Shown: positions 25,866 to 34,029, counted from the stretch's first letter. The stretch: 64,000 bases of DNA from Microcaldota archaeon (GCA_028866775.1 JAGWHK010000001.1:232007-296006), one strand, 5' to 3'. Program-made: numbers and translations. The notes: a model not told the origin generated them from the letters alone.

Positions 25866-26095
25866 GGGCCAGGAAGAGCCGCGGCTGGCTTCAAAGACAG
25901 CTCTAGCTCTAGAGAAATAGGGCAACCCACAACACACACCTGTTATTTATGCTGCGGGCTGTCCGTGATACCAGAAGTGCTTAAACGCAAAGAATAGAGA
26001 GGAGTCGCCGCGGCTAGCGCTGAGGAACTGTACCTCCGAAGCCGATAGCTTCCTCATTCAAGCACTTGGGGATATAGCGCGGCAGGAGATATATA
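25866..26095. ncRNA. Candidate structured non-coding RNA, strand uncertain
   Basis: No plausible protein frame fills this stretch, but it is dense in inverted repeats. AAGTGCTT (25975-25982) pairs with AAGCACTT (26060-26067) around an inner TGAGGAA (26021-26027) / TTCCTCA (26050-26056). A second hairpin GAAGC-CGATA-GCTTC lies at 26038-26052, and a GGAAGAGCCGCGGCTGGCTTC-like stem is near 25870-25892. TATA-like elements flank it on both strands (TTATTTAT near 25943; TTTATATAT read on the minus strand near 26090). I compared it with SRP RNA, RNase P RNA and 5S rRNA and found none of their conserved blocks. It could also be a long leader of the minus-strand gene at 25845. Confidence 0.4.
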
Positions 26096-26126
26096 AACTT
26101 TTTGTGCAGGATTTAGAGGCGCGGAT

Positions 26127-26411
26127 TTACCATCGTACTTCCAGCCCGCTTTCCGAGAGTATTTGCACCCTTGTCCAGTCGAATGCGTCTATCTTTCCCT
26201 TCCTTATCTTTACCTTCACCCTCTGGTCGCTTGGCATATCCACAGGTATTATCCTGTCTGGTTGGATATGCTGGCTCGTTTCGCCCTTCCTGACAGTGGG
26301 AAGTTCTGTCGTGAGAGAGGGATCTCTGCCTCTCATCAGCGAGGCTAGCACTTGCCTTGTTATCATCTCCTCAGTACGGGCCCCCAGTGTATGGGCTCTA
26401 GTAGTAAGCAC
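26127..26411 (-). CDS. Hypothetical protein, 94 aa
   Basis: A small protein with GTG start preceded by AGTGAT; an ATG after GAGGAG, 15 codons in, is an alternative. A minus-strand TATA-like CTATAAATATTTT lies at about 26440-26452. The sequence is basic and soluble (KVKIRKGKIDAFDWTRVQI), with no motif known to me. It is downstream of ftsZ on the same strand. A weakly supported gene, but better than the overlapping plus-strand frame. Confidence 0.45.
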   Translation of the reverse strand: MLTTRAHTLGARTEEMITRQVLASLMRGRDPSLTTELPTVRKGETSQHIQPDRIIPVDMPSDQRVKVKIRKGKIDAFDWTRVQILSESGLEVRW

Positions 26412-26495
26412 TATATCACTGGATACTACTATCCATCTAAAATATTTATAGTTTGCCCATACCTTCGGTTAGGCGAGGTAAAAATGAAAACCTCC

Positions 26496-27518
26496 TCAGA
26501 GGTTCTCTATCCCTGGGAGGAAGCCGCGCTCTTTCTGTGAGGTCGCATCCATTGGGGCCTTTGCCTGCCCGAGCTTTGCCTTTACGCCAGTCACTATGGA
26601 CATGACCCTTATCTCGTCACTTATGTCGGGCTCGAGTCTGGATCCGAATATGACATTTGCGTCGTCGGACATGCCCTCTGTGACGCCTGAGCCAACTCTT
26701 GTCGCCTCCTCTATGGTCAGGGATGTTCCTCCGGTCACGTGTATCATAGCCCTGTTTGCACCGCTCAGGTCAACATCCAGCAGCGGGTGGCTTATCGTGG
26801 ACGAGATTGCCTTCTCGACCTTGTCTGGCCCCTGCCCCACTCCGAGGTTTATGACTCCGGTTCCGGCGTTGCCCATGACGCTCCTAACGTCAGCGAAGTC
26901 GAGGTTTATCAGGCTTGGGAGCGTTATCGTGTCCGCTATGCCCCTGACCGCATTGCATGCGATGCTGTCTATGAGCTCGAATGCCTTGTCCATTGGCAGG
27001 TTCGGCGCATACTTCAGAACCTTGTCGTTCTCTATTATTATAGTGGCGTCTGCCGCCTTTGTGAGCTGAGCTATGCTCCAGTCTGCCTTGTTCTTCCTGC
27101 TCCTCTCCAGAGCAAATGGGTAGGTGACGAACGCCACAACTAGCATTCCCTCGTCCTTGGCGATCTCTGCAACTATCGGTGCAGAACCGCCGCCAGTACC
27201 TCCACCCATTCCGGCAGCTATGAATATCATGTTGTTTCCGGTTATGGCCTGCCTTATCTCCTCCTTGGATGCCTCTGCGGCCTTCGCCCCTATCTCAGGG
27301 AAGCCCCCTGCTCCGAGACCCTTGGTTATCTGCTTGCCTATGAGCAGCTTCTTGTGTGCGCCTATTATGTCAAGGTGCTTGGCGTCTGTGTTCGCGGCTA
27401 TGGTTGTTGCGCTCTTTATCCCGGCGCGGTACAACCTGTTGACCAGGTTCGTCCCCTGACCCCCGCAGCCGACGACCGCCAGCCTAGGTATGAAGGTATC
27501 ACTTTCGTAGTCTTGCAT
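26496..27518 (-). CDS. ftsZ2: Cell division GTPase FtsZ (second copy)
   Basis: Tubulin-family GTPase forming the division ring. The nucleotide-binding part is intact: GCGGQGTNLVNRL, NTDAKHL, and the signature AGMGGGTGGGSAP. The T7 loop NLDFADVRSVM carries the catalytic acids. I start at the ATG; TTG three codons upstream is possible. The C-terminal tail is short (DATSQKERGFLPGIENL). It is 45-54 bases downstream of the other ftsZ, with a hairpin terminator between. Assignment as FtsZ2 versus FtsZ1 is from position and tail only. Confidence 0.93.
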   Translation of the reverse strand: MQDYESDTFIPRLAVVGCGGQGTNLVNRLYRAGIKSATTIAANTDAKHLDIIGAHKKLLIGKQITKGLGAGGFPEIGAKAAEASKEEIRQAITGNNMIFIAAGMGGGTGGGSAPIVAEIAKDEGMLVVAFVTYPFALERSRKNKADWSIAQLTKAADATIIIENDKVLKYAPNLPMDKAFELIDSIACNAVRGIADTITLPSLINLDFADVRSVMGNAGTGVINLGVGQGPDKVEKAISSTISHPLLDVDLSGANRAMIHVTGGTSLTIEEATRVGSGVTEGMSDDANVIFGSRLEPDISDEIRVMSIVTGVKAKLGQAKAPMDATSQKERGFLPGIENL

Positions 27519-27550
27519 CCAAACCAACCCTATTTATCGTGAAAACAAAG

Positions 27551-27584
27551 GAAAAAAGAAAAAATGGTAGGGTTAACCTACCAT
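27551..27584 (-). terminator. Hairpin plus U-tract terminator between ftsZ genes
   Basis: At 27564-27584 ATGGTAGGGTTAACCTACCAT forms an 8-bp stem; read on the minus strand it is followed at once by TTTTTCTTTTTTC (complement of 27551-27563). The hairpin overlaps the last codons of the upstream ftsZ. The layout is that of an intrinsic terminator or attenuator, less common in archaea than plain T-runs. Confidence 0.65.
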
Positions 27585-28646
27585 CTCGAGGTCGCCGTAG
27601 GATGCGCCCGCCTTCTTCTCGGCGAACTTCCCGGCTATGCTCGAACCCTTGACACCAGTGACTATGGCAACGATCTCTATCTGGTCCTCGTAGCCTGGCA
27701 CAAGCCTTGCGCCCCACTTGATGTTGGAGTTCGGGTCCATCCTCTCGGTTATCTTCTCTCCCGCGCCTATCGCGTCGCCTATGGTCATCGATGCGCCACC
27801 CGATATGTGTATCAGCGCACCCGAAGCACCCTCGAAGTCGACGTCCAGCAATCTGTTCTTCAACACAGCCTCTGCGGCAGCGTCAACCTTGTTGGCGCCC
27901 TTTCCGCTTCCGACAGCGATGAATCCGACGTCACCGTTTCCGAGTATGCTCCTCACGTCCGCGAAGTCGATGTTTATCATGCTTGGCTGGGTTATGGTCC
28001 AGACCAGTCCGCCGATCGCCTTTGCGAGCACTTCGTCCGCAAGCGCGAATGCGTCGTTCATCGGGAGGTTCGGCACGAGCTTGACCAACCGGTTGTTGTC
28101 CAGGATGATTACGCTGTCCGCGAACTTCCTTAGCTTCTGGATTCCCTCCTCTGCCTTGACCTTCCTGACCCTCTCGAGGTCGAATGGGTATGTTACCATC
28201 GCGACTACGATAGCTCCCTGCTCCTTCGCTATCTGAGCTGCGACTGGGATTGCTCCTCCTCCTGTCCCTCCACCCATACCTGCGCATAGGAATACGAGCT
28301 GTGAGTCAGCGAATGCCGCCTCGAGAAGCTGCCTGTCGACCTCTGCCGCCTTGGCTCCCATCTCTGGGCTTCCTCCGGCTCCGAGCCCCCTTGTGAGGGT
28401 CTTGCCGATTAGTATCTTCTTGATTCGGTCGTCGATTATCTTGAAGTGCTGAGCGTCAGTGTTGCACGCTACGAACTCTGTTCCCTTCACTCCAACCTTT
28501 ATCAGCCGGTTGACTATGTTGCAACCCGCGCCTCCAAATCCCGCAGTGACTATCTTTATCTGCGTGGAGCTGAACTCCTCTCCACTTACATTGCTGCTAC
28601 TCGTCGGAGTCCTGCCTCCGAACACATCGTTCACCATGTCGTTCAT
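27573..28646 (-). CDS. ftsZ1: Cell division GTPase FtsZ (first copy)
   Basis: Full-length FtsZ. The N-terminus has a Ser-rich spacer, then GFGGAGCNIVNRLI, NTDAQHF, AGMGGGTGGGAIP, and T7 loop NIDFADVRSIL. It ends in ASYGDLEMVG, a short acidic tail that may bind SepF. Start taken at the ATG after GGCGATC; the longer frame to 28715 would run through the TATA-like TTTTAAATC stretch near 28680. Upstream member of the tandem ftsZ pair. Confidence 0.95.
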   Translation of the reverse strand: MNDMVNDVFGGRTPTSSSNVSGEEFSSTQIKIVTAGFGGAGCNIVNRLIKVGVKGTEFVACNTDAQHFKIIDDRIKKILIGKTLTRGLGAGGSPEMGAKAAEVDRQLLEAAFADSQLVFLCAGMGGGTGGGAIPVAAQIAKEQGAIVVAMVTYPFDLERVRKVKAEEGIQKLRKFADSVIILDNNRLVKLVPNLPMNDAFALADEVLAKAIGGLVWTITQPSMINIDFADVRSILGNGDVGFIAVGSGKGANKVDAAAEAVLKNRLLDVDFEGASGALIHISGGASMTIGDAIGAGEKITERMDPNSNIKWGARLVPGYEDQIEIVAIVTGVKGSSIAGKFAEKKAGASYGDLEMVG

Positions 28647-28892
28647 GTCGATCGCCTTGCTTGATATAATCTGGTAAGATTTAAAAGCATTCTGTTTCCG
28701 GTTGAGTATAGGCATTCCTCGACGTCTAGCACGAAGTTGGAGTCAAGTAAATGGATGGGTAATTCAGTATAATGGTAAACTTGGGTGTTTTGGGATGAAA
28801 ATTGCGCCATTTTGACGGCGACAGGATCGAAAAAGTGAGATTTCAGGGATTCAAGGCAGTTTATACCAAGAATTCGGAGGATTTTTGGCGCT
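28647..28892. other. Intergenic stretch upstream of ftsZ
   Basis: About 245 bases. The right-hand edge of the ftsZ promoter (TTTAAA near 28680) is at its left end. The remaining ~180 bases show no conserved RNA motif, tRNA, repeat or convincing small frame. Nothing further assigned. Confidence 0.4.
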
Positions 28893-29225
28893 TCAGTAGA
28901 GCTTTGAGCCGAGAGGGATCTCTGAATCTGGCCGAACGGGCACGCAATTTCCGTTTTTGTCAGGCACCCCAAGGGTCAGGACCTCAGAAACTTCCGGGCC
29001 TATAGTCTTTGGGGTCAGATTCACAACGCAAAGCACCAACTTTCCCTCCAGTTCCTCTTTTTTGTAGGTCTTTGTCAGCTGCGCGCACGACTTCTTGATC
29101 CCGATTTCTGGGCCGAAATCGATTTTCAGCTTGTATGAGGGCTTTTTCGCTTCCGGGAAGTCCAGGACCTCGCATATCTTCCCGATTCTCGCGTCGAGCC
29201 TATGAAAATCCTCAGCAGTTGCCAT
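28893..29225 (-). CDS. tRNA-binding OB-fold protein (CsaA / MetRS-C-like)
   Basis: A 110-residue stand-alone tRNA_bind domain: DARIGKICEVLDFPEAKKPSYKLKIDFG, then KKSCAQLTKTYKKEELEGKLVLCVVNLTPKTIGPEVSEVLTLG and a closing PVRPDSEIPLGSKLY. This is the dimeric OB fold of CsaA and the C-terminus of methionyl-tRNA synthetase. It may act in trans with MetRS or as a chaperone-like RNA binder. Normal full length. Confidence 0.88.
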   Translation of the reverse strand: MATAEDFHRLDARIGKICEVLDFPEAKKPSYKLKIDFGPEIGIKKSCAQLTKTYKKEELEGKLVLCVVNLTPKTIGPEVSEVLTLGVPDKNGNCVPVRPDSEIPLGSKLY

Positions 29226-29267
29226 GAGATGGATTGCGATACGGATTTCTTAAAGCTTTTCTGTGGG

Positions 29268-29693
29268 TTATCCATGCCTTATGATTGCGGCGGTGCGCAT
29301 CAAGCTGTTGATCGATGAGTTAAATCTCCCTTCGTTGACTGCATTGCTCCTGGCTGCGGAAAGGGTTCTCAGGGCTATGAAGAGTTCGGCTGACTTCGCT
29401 GCCAAGGATGGGCTCTCTATCATGAGCTTTGCGGCCCTGTGGCTCTTCTCAATGAAGTCCCGGCGAAGCTGCTCCTGGGAGTTGCTCGACATCAACACAG
29501 ACCACGCGGCAGTCCGGTAGACCTTCGCCTCTATTGCCCGCACCTCAGAAAGCCTGTTCTTCAGGGACTCTGTCTCACCGAGCGCATTCACGAGTTCCAG
29601 CGTCTCCCGTGAACCCTGCATCTCGTAGTTTCCAAAGTAGCTCTCTATTATCTTGTCCTCCAGCTTTCTTGTCAAGGCTATGCCTTTCGCCAT
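29268..29693 (-). CDS. Hypothetical helical protein, 141 aa
   Basis: Almost entirely alpha-helical by composition (Ala, Glu, Leu, Arg rich), soluble, no cysteine. The central QEQLRRDFIEKSHRAAKLMIE and ending SINSLMRTAAIIRHG suggest a helical bundle. ATG preceded by a GGGGGTAATACC stretch. Family not recognised. Confidence 0.6.
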   Translation of the reverse strand: MAKGIALTRKLEDKIIESYFGNYEMQGSRETLELVNALGETESLKNRLSEVRAIEAKVYRTAAWSVLMSSNSQEQLRRDFIEKSHRAAKLMIESPSLAAKSAELFIALRTLSAARSNAVNEGRFNSSINSLMRTAAIIRHG

Positions 29694-29741
29694 GGTATTA
29701 CCCCCTTGGATAACGTTTCAGTGCCTTATAGTATTTATTTC

Positions 29742-30371
29742 TTACTTGCTGGCGTTGTAAGTCTGCAGTATCTTGCCGGACTGGTCCAGAACAGCCATTA
29801 CTGAATAATTGGCGTTTGTGGCACTGTAGCGTATCAGCCAGTCGTTAGTCTCGTTAGATAGCCCGGAGTTCTGGGTCAGGAAACTCGCGGTCACGAATGT
29901 ACTCGGGTAACCGAATCTGTTCACGTAGGACTTTATTGTGGAGTTGCCGCTGGAATACGACCTCGCTATCGCTATCTGGTTCGAGTTAATCACGTATGAG
30001 GGTGCGCTCGAGTACCCGTTCACGACGCAGCCGGTCGAATTGCCGGAGCTGTAGACGATCACGTCAGGGTGCAACAGGCTTTGTACCGGATAGTTGAAGA
30101 CGTCGACCATCATGGTAGGGCAGGGCTTGCTGCCGTTGTATATGACGCTGATTATTATCTGCCAGCTGTCTGGCCTAAGGGAAGAATTTGTGACGCTGAT
30201 GAATGTTATGTTGGCGTTCGGGTTCTGGGCCTTTATGTCGCTGGTGACGAGATTCTCTGCCTGGTTCACCGTCAGCTTGCCGGGCGGAACCTTGCTGAAT
30301 ATAAAGAGCGCTGCGCCGGTGATCACTATTGCAATGACCGCAATCACCGCGGCTGTGGATAGAAGTCCCAT
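29742..30371 (-). CDS. Membrane-anchored extracellular protein
   Basis: Start at ATG after AGGTCA; longer frames lack an SD. A signal-anchor helix (LLSTAAVIAVIAIVITGAALFIF) is at the extreme N-terminus, followed by a ~185-residue outer domain with sequons and a possible disulfide (KPCPTM...STGCVV). The pattern KVPPGKLTVNQAENLVTSD recalls PepSY-like small repeats, but this is uncertain. Located immediately after argF on the same strand. Confidence 0.6.
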   Translation of the reverse strand: MGLLSTAAVIAVIAIVITGAALFIFSKVPPGKLTVNQAENLVTSDIKAQNPNANITFISVTNSSLRPDSWQIIISVIYNGSKPCPTMMVDVFNYPVQSLLHPDVIVYSSGNSTGCVVNGYSSAPSYVINSNQIAIARSYSSGNSTIKSYVNRFGYPSTFVTASFLTQNSGLSNETNDWLIRYSATNANYSVMAVLDQSGKILQTYNASK

Positions 30372-30405
30372 TTTCTGACCTTGAATGGTAATGCAGTATA
30401 ATCTT

Positions 30406-31314
30406 TTATTTGTTCTCCTCAACTTCCGAAAGGTATAGTAGTATCGCCTTTTCCATCACGAGCTTGTTCTTCGCCTGGTCCCAGGCGGCGCTCTGCTTCC
30501 CGTCAAGCACATCGGACGCTATCTCTTCCCCCCTGTGGGCCGGAAGCGGGTGCATGGCTATCGCGTCCCTCTTCGCGTAGGACATCGCCTTCTGGTTGAG
30601 CTGGTAGGGCAGGAATAGCTTTCTCCTTTCCTCGGCCTCGCCCTCGAAGCCCATGCTGACGAATGTGTCGGTGTAGACGACGTCGGCATCCTCCAGGCCG
30701 TCCTCTATCGACTCAGAGACATATACGCGGCCATACTCCCTGGCCTTGTTGTAGTACTGGCTCTTTGGCCTCCAGCCCTTGGGGCCCACGAGCGAGAACT
30801 CGGCACCCAGCTTGGCGGCGCTGAGCATCAGGGAGTTGCAGGTGTTCTGGGCTATGTCGCCTATGAATGCGATCTTGAGACCCTTGAGGTCCCCCTTCTT
30901 CTGGTATATCGTGTAGATGTCTGCGAGCGCCTGCGTCGGATGCTCGAGCGAGGTGAGTGCGTTTATAACAGGTATCGTTGAGTTCTCACCCATCTGGACC
31001 ACTGTTTCATGGTCATAGGTTCTTATTGCTATGAAATCGCAATACATGCTGAGCATCTTTGCGGTGTCGCCCACCTGCTCGCCCCTGGAGAGCTGGGTGG
31101 TCTTGGCGTCTATGTATATCGGCATTCCCCCCAGCTGTGCCACGGCGACCTCGAAAGAAACCCTTGTTCTGGTCGACGGCTCCGTGAAGAGCAGGGCAAC
31201 AGTGGTATTCGAACGCAGCGAAAGCTCCGACCTCTGAGAAGAGAGCTTGCTCCCTATGGTGAAAAGTCGCTTTATGTCGGCCTTTGTCAGATCATCAGAG
31301 CTTATAAGGTTCAT
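30406..31314 (-). CDS. argF: Ornithine carbamoyltransferase-like enzyme
   Basis: Transfers a carbamoyl group to ornithine in arginine metabolism. Carbamoyl-phosphate motif STRTR (47-51), H125-P-T-Q, and the SMG loop (FVSMGFEGE, ~219-226) which contacts ornithine are present. The usual HCLPAHRG motif reads HPLPAHRGEE (255-264): the catalytic-site cysteine is proline at 256. The SMG loop argues against an aspartate transcarbamylase. Length is normal (302). Starts 4 bases after a gene of unknown function. Confidence 0.85.
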   Translation of the reverse strand: MNLISSDDLTKADIKRLFTIGSKLSSQRSELSLRSNTTVALLFTEPSTRTRVSFEVAVAQLGGMPIYIDAKTTQLSRGEQVGDTAKMLSMYCDFIAIRTYDHETVVQMGENSTIPVINALTSLEHPTQALADIYTIYQKKGDLKGLKIAFIGDIAQNTCNSLMLSAAKLGAEFSLVGPKGWRPKSQYYNKAREYGRVYVSESIEDGLEDADVVYTDTFVSMGFEGEAEERRKLFLPYQLNQKAMSYAKRDAIAMHPLPAHRGEEIASDVLDGKQSAAWDQAKNKLVMEKAILLYLSEVEENK

Positions 31315-31318
31315 GAGA

Positions 31319-31744
31319 TTACCCGAAGATTGACCCGAAGCCCTCTGCGGCCCTGTCCTTCTCTGCCCTGATCGCCTCTATGACTTTTGCCTCGTCCGGG
31401 GTCTCGGCCCTCTTCACGGTCTTGAACTCCCTGGAGAACCTCCCCTCAGCACCCGCAAGGAAGTCGTCCGATGCGTTTATGTATAGGTAGAAGTCGCCCT
31501 TGAGGCCGACGCTTGTACCGTCCTTGACGCTGTATTCCTGCCTGTCGAATATTACCTTGAGCGCGCCCTCAGGAAGTTTCTTCTTCGCCTCCTCTATTTT
31601 CGCTTCCCTGGCCTTCGCCTCCTCGGCCGTCATTTTCTCTGAGGCCGGAGGTATTATGTTGGGGTCTGTGAAGGGGTCATATGCCAGCACCTTCTTGAGC
31701 TGCTCCATCTCGGACCTCTCGATGACATAGACCCTCTCGGTCAA
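31319..31744 (-). CDS. Hypothetical protein, 141 aa, charged
   Basis: Not recognised. It starts with TTG preceded by GGTGGTAAG. Highly charged: an Ala/Glu/Lys helix (TAEEAKAREAKIEEAKKKLPEG), then a beta-like part (DGTSVGLKGDFYLYINASDDF), and a helix-rich end (EAIRAEKDRAAEGFGSIFG). Sits between rps8e and argF on the same strand, so it may be expressed with translation genes. Confidence 0.65.
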   Translation of the reverse strand: MTERVYVIERSEMEQLKKVLAYDPFTDPNIIPPASEKMTAEEAKAREAKIEEAKKKLPEGALKVIFDRQEYSVKDGTSVGLKGDFYLYINASDDFLAGAEGRFSREFKTVKRAETPDEAKVIEAIRAEKDRAAEGFGSIFG

Positions 31745-31756
31745 CTTACCACCAAT

Positions 31757-32149
31757 TTACACAAGCTTGGCGTTTATCGCGCCCTCTCTCCCTGGTCTGT
31801 TGAGCACCACAGCTTTGCCAAGCTCTGTGTTTATGATAGTTCCCTTTGTTATTATGTTCTGACGTGCAAAGTTCCTGTTGTCTGGTGATTCTAGCACACC
31901 AGTTATCTTCGCCTTCTTGTAGCCGTCCTTTGTGAGCAGGTTAGCGAATCCGGCCCTCTTGAGCTTGACACCCACGGCTGCGCCGCGTCCCCTGACCCTC
32001 GAGACCACGTTCTCGGTGGACATCTTTGTCGCGGAGAAGTAGTTGCCTATCTCGCTCCTCTTCTTGTCCCTGAACTTGAGCTTCTTGGTCCCGTTGCCGG
32101 CCCTCTTGGTATCTGCCTTTGTGTGTATCTGCACTCCGAATTGACTCAT
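31757..32149 (-). CDS. rps8e: 30S ribosomal protein S8e
   Basis: Start at ATG after AGTGATAGAT. The family marks are FRDKKRSEIGNYFSATKMS, the RVRGRGAAVGVKLKRAGFANL stretch and GVLESPDNRNFARQNIITKGTIINTELGKAVVLNRPGREG. Archaeal S8e is the short form (~130 residues), as here. It heads an rps8e-unknown-argF operon. Confidence 0.94.
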   Translation of the reverse strand: MSQFGVQIHTKADTKRAGNGTKKLKFRDKKRSEIGNYFSATKMSTENVVSRVRGRGAAVGVKLKRAGFANLLTKDGYKKAKITGVLESPDNRNFARQNIITKGTIINTELGKAVVLNRPGREGAINAKLV

Positions 32150-32290
32150 ATCTATCACTAAGAATACTAATTATAATCAGACTTTAGTTATTATAAAGCT
32201 TGCCGATTGGTATCCGAATTCGCCTCAAGCTATACCTTCCTGCAAGTAAAGGATAAATAGCAGTCGCTGTTATACTGTGTAGGTGGATTT

Positions 32291-32959
32291 GTGGGGGCTT
32301 CCACGAGATCGGAAGGCGCCAAAACAAGGACCTTGACGAAGCCAGAGCTGCAAAAGATCTTCGACGATTTTTATCGCGAAGTAAAACATGTTGGGCTGAA
32401 CGATTATGAGAAGAGGAAGTCCATATCGGTGCTTTCCAAGGGTACACAGATGCTGATCCTGTCAGATAAGGGGCTCTGCTCATGGAAGGACCCCTTCGGG
32501 ATTGGGCCGGTTCATGACCTGGCAAGATGGGGGCTGCCTTCTGTGCAACTCAGGATATTCTCCGATCGTGCAGCCTATGACACTGCCGAGTTCAAGAGCG
32601 TTTGGGGCACCCCCATAGACCTTCTTGCTTTATATGGCAGTAAAGAGGTGCTCAAAAGATTTCTGGTGCGCAGCAGGAGCGCAGAGCTTGCGCTGCTCAG
32701 GGGGGACGGCAGCACCCTGGGCCATCGGATCTCCATCCAGATAAACGCGGACAACTACAAGATGTTCCTAAGGCTTCCAAGGCCGGTTCTGGCCTCGCAG
32801 AATGCGAAGGGGGAGAGCATGATAAGAAGGATGCACGACTGCGCAGACGGGGAAGTGCAGAATAGGATATACGAATGGGACCCGCTGTGGAACCGGATGA
32901 AACCTGAAGTGAAAATGGTTGCAAGCGTTACGGGGCCACTCGACCATCGCAAGCCTTAA
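32291..32959 (+). CDS. Hypothetical protein, 222 aa
   Basis: GTG start after AGGTGGATTT. Soluble. The sequence has a Lys/Arg-rich start, a central hydrophobic part (SVWGTPIDLLALYGSKEVLKRFLV), and two cysteines. It carries no motif I can name. It is alone between the divergent rps8e and the rpl7ae operon. The C-terminal IYEWDPLWNRMKPEVKM could be an amphipathic region. Confidence 0.6.
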   Translation: MGASTRSEGAKTRTLTKPELQKIFDDFYREVKHVGLNDYEKRKSISVLSKGTQMLILSDKGLCSWKDPFGIGPVHDLARWGLPSVQLRIFSDRAAYDTAEFKSVWGTPIDLLALYGSKEVLKRFLVRSRSAELALLRGDGSTLGHRISIQINADNYKMFLRLPRPVLASQNAKGESMIRRMHDCADGEVQNRIYEWDPLWNRMKPEVKMVASVTGPLDHRKP

Positions 32960-33038
32960 ATACGCTCTCCCCATAATAATTCTGATTCCTAATCCAATGG
33001 GATACCTTGCGTATTCCAGATGAGGATCAAGTGATTGT

Positions 33039-33524
33039 ATGGCAAAATCCTACGTCAAGTTTGAGGTTTCGAACGATGTCGTGTCGAAGACATATGAGGC
33101 TCTGCAGATGGTCAAGCAGTCCGGCAAGGTAAGGAAGGGGGCCAACGAGGTTACGAAGAGCGTGGAGCAGGGTCTAGCCACATTCGTCGTGATCGCCGGA
33201 GACGTCGAGCCTGAAGAGGTCGTAGTTCACATCCCCAAGATCTGCGAGCAGAAGAAGGTTGCATACTCATATGTGCCGAGCAAGCTTGAGCTTGGAAAGA
33301 GCATCGGGCTCAACGTTCCTTGCACTGCAGTTGCAGTGGAGAACGCCGGATCAGCACAGCACAACATTAGCGACATAATATCGAAGGTCACCGGAGTGGC
33401 TCCTGCCGCTTCAGAAAAGAAGGAGGGCAAGCCCGCTGCTGCGGCACCAAAGCCAAGACCAGCGAAGGCCGCTCCCGCCCCGAAGCCACAGAAGCCAGAA
33501 GGGGAGCCAGAGAAAAAGGAGTAA
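33039..33524 (+). CDS. rpl7ae: 50S ribosomal protein L7Ae
   Basis: K-turn binding protein used in the ribosome, box C/D and H/ACA sRNPs and RNase P. Core: VRKGANEVTKSVEQGLATFVVIAGDVEP, EEVVVHIPKICEQKKVAYSYVPSKLELG and VPCTAVAVENAG. After residue ~122 there is an extra ~40-residue Ala/Pro/Lys tail (KPRPAKAAPAPKPQKPE) absent from most L7Ae proteins. First gene of an operon with rps28e and rpl24e. Confidence 0.95.
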   Translation: MAKSYVKFEVSNDVVSKTYEALQMVKQSGKVRKGANEVTKSVEQGLATFVVIAGDVEPEEVVVHIPKICEQKKVAYSYVPSKLELGKSIGLNVPCTAVAVENAGSAQHNISDIISKVTGVAPAASEKKEGKPAAAAPKPRPAKAAPAPKPQKPEGEPEKKE

Positions 33525-33537
33525 TTAGTGATAATAA

Positions 33538-33855
33538 ATGGCAGACGAGCAACCAAATGACAGGAAACCGCCCAAGGCACCACCAAGCGCAGAACCAGGG
33601 GGTGCAAAGGCGAAGCCCGAGCAGCAGGAGAGGCCACAGGCCCAGCTATCGGGATACCTGGCAGAGGTTGTGGACGTAAACACTCGCGTCAAGACAGGCA
33701 TATCAGGAGAGATATACTCAATATCGTGCAAGATCCTTGAGGGCAACGACAAGGGAAGGATAATAAGGAGGAATGTCTTGGGCCCTATAAAGATCGGCGA
33801 CGTTGTCAGGCTTCCAGACACGAGCAGGGAGGCAAGGGAGATCAGGGTAAAGTAG
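33538..33855 (+). CDS. rps28e: 30S ribosomal protein S28e
   Basis: The conserved S28e part (AEVVDVNTRVKTGISGEIYSISCKIL, NDKGRIIRRNVLGPIKIGDVVRL, ending EAREIRVK) is preceded by a ~40-residue Pro/Ala/Lys-rich N-terminal extension unusual for this ~70-residue protein. Starts 13 bases after rpl7ae. Confidence 0.94.
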   Translation: MADEQPNDRKPPKAPPSAEPGGAKAKPEQQERPQAQLSGYLAEVVDVNTRVKTGISGEIYSISCKILEGNDKGRIIRRNVLGPIKIGDVVRLPDTSREAREIRVK

Positions 33856-33862
33856 TGGTTCA

Positions 33863-34024
33863 ATGGTGAAGTGCACTACCTGCGGCAGCGAGATAAAAAA
33901 GGGAACAGGTACGATGTACGTGTTCAAGACCGGGGAGATAAACTACTTCTGCTCTACCCGCTGCTACAAGAACAAGATCGTCCTGAAAAGGAAGATGAAC
34001 CCCAAGGAGCTAAGAAAAAAGTAA
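33863..34024 (+). CDS. rpl24e: 50S ribosomal protein L24e
   Basis: A 53-residue treble-clef zinc protein: MVKCTTCGSEIKKGTGTMYV... with CTTC and FCSTRCYKNKIV as the zinc ligands, and KLKRKMNPKELR-like end (LKRKMNPKELRKK). It lies 7 bases after rps28e. Usual archaeal neighbours L7Ae-S28e-L24e are in order; ndk and infB, which often follow, are not here. Confidence 0.95.
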   Translation: MVKCTTCGSEIKKGTGTMYVFKTGEINYFCSTRCYKNKIVLKRKMNPKELRKK

Positions 34025-34029
34025 CCGCC

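Noticed and set aside
25866-26095. SRP RNA, RNase P RNA or 5S rRNA in the structured region
   Set aside because: The conserved SRP helix 8 (GGAA...AGCAG), RNase P GAGGAAAGUC and 5S loop blocks could not be found.
26484-26540. An 18-codon plus-strand frame after TATTTATAG and GAGGTAAAA
   Set aside because: It overlaps the 3' end of ftsZ in antisense, is very short and has no other support, though an SD is present.
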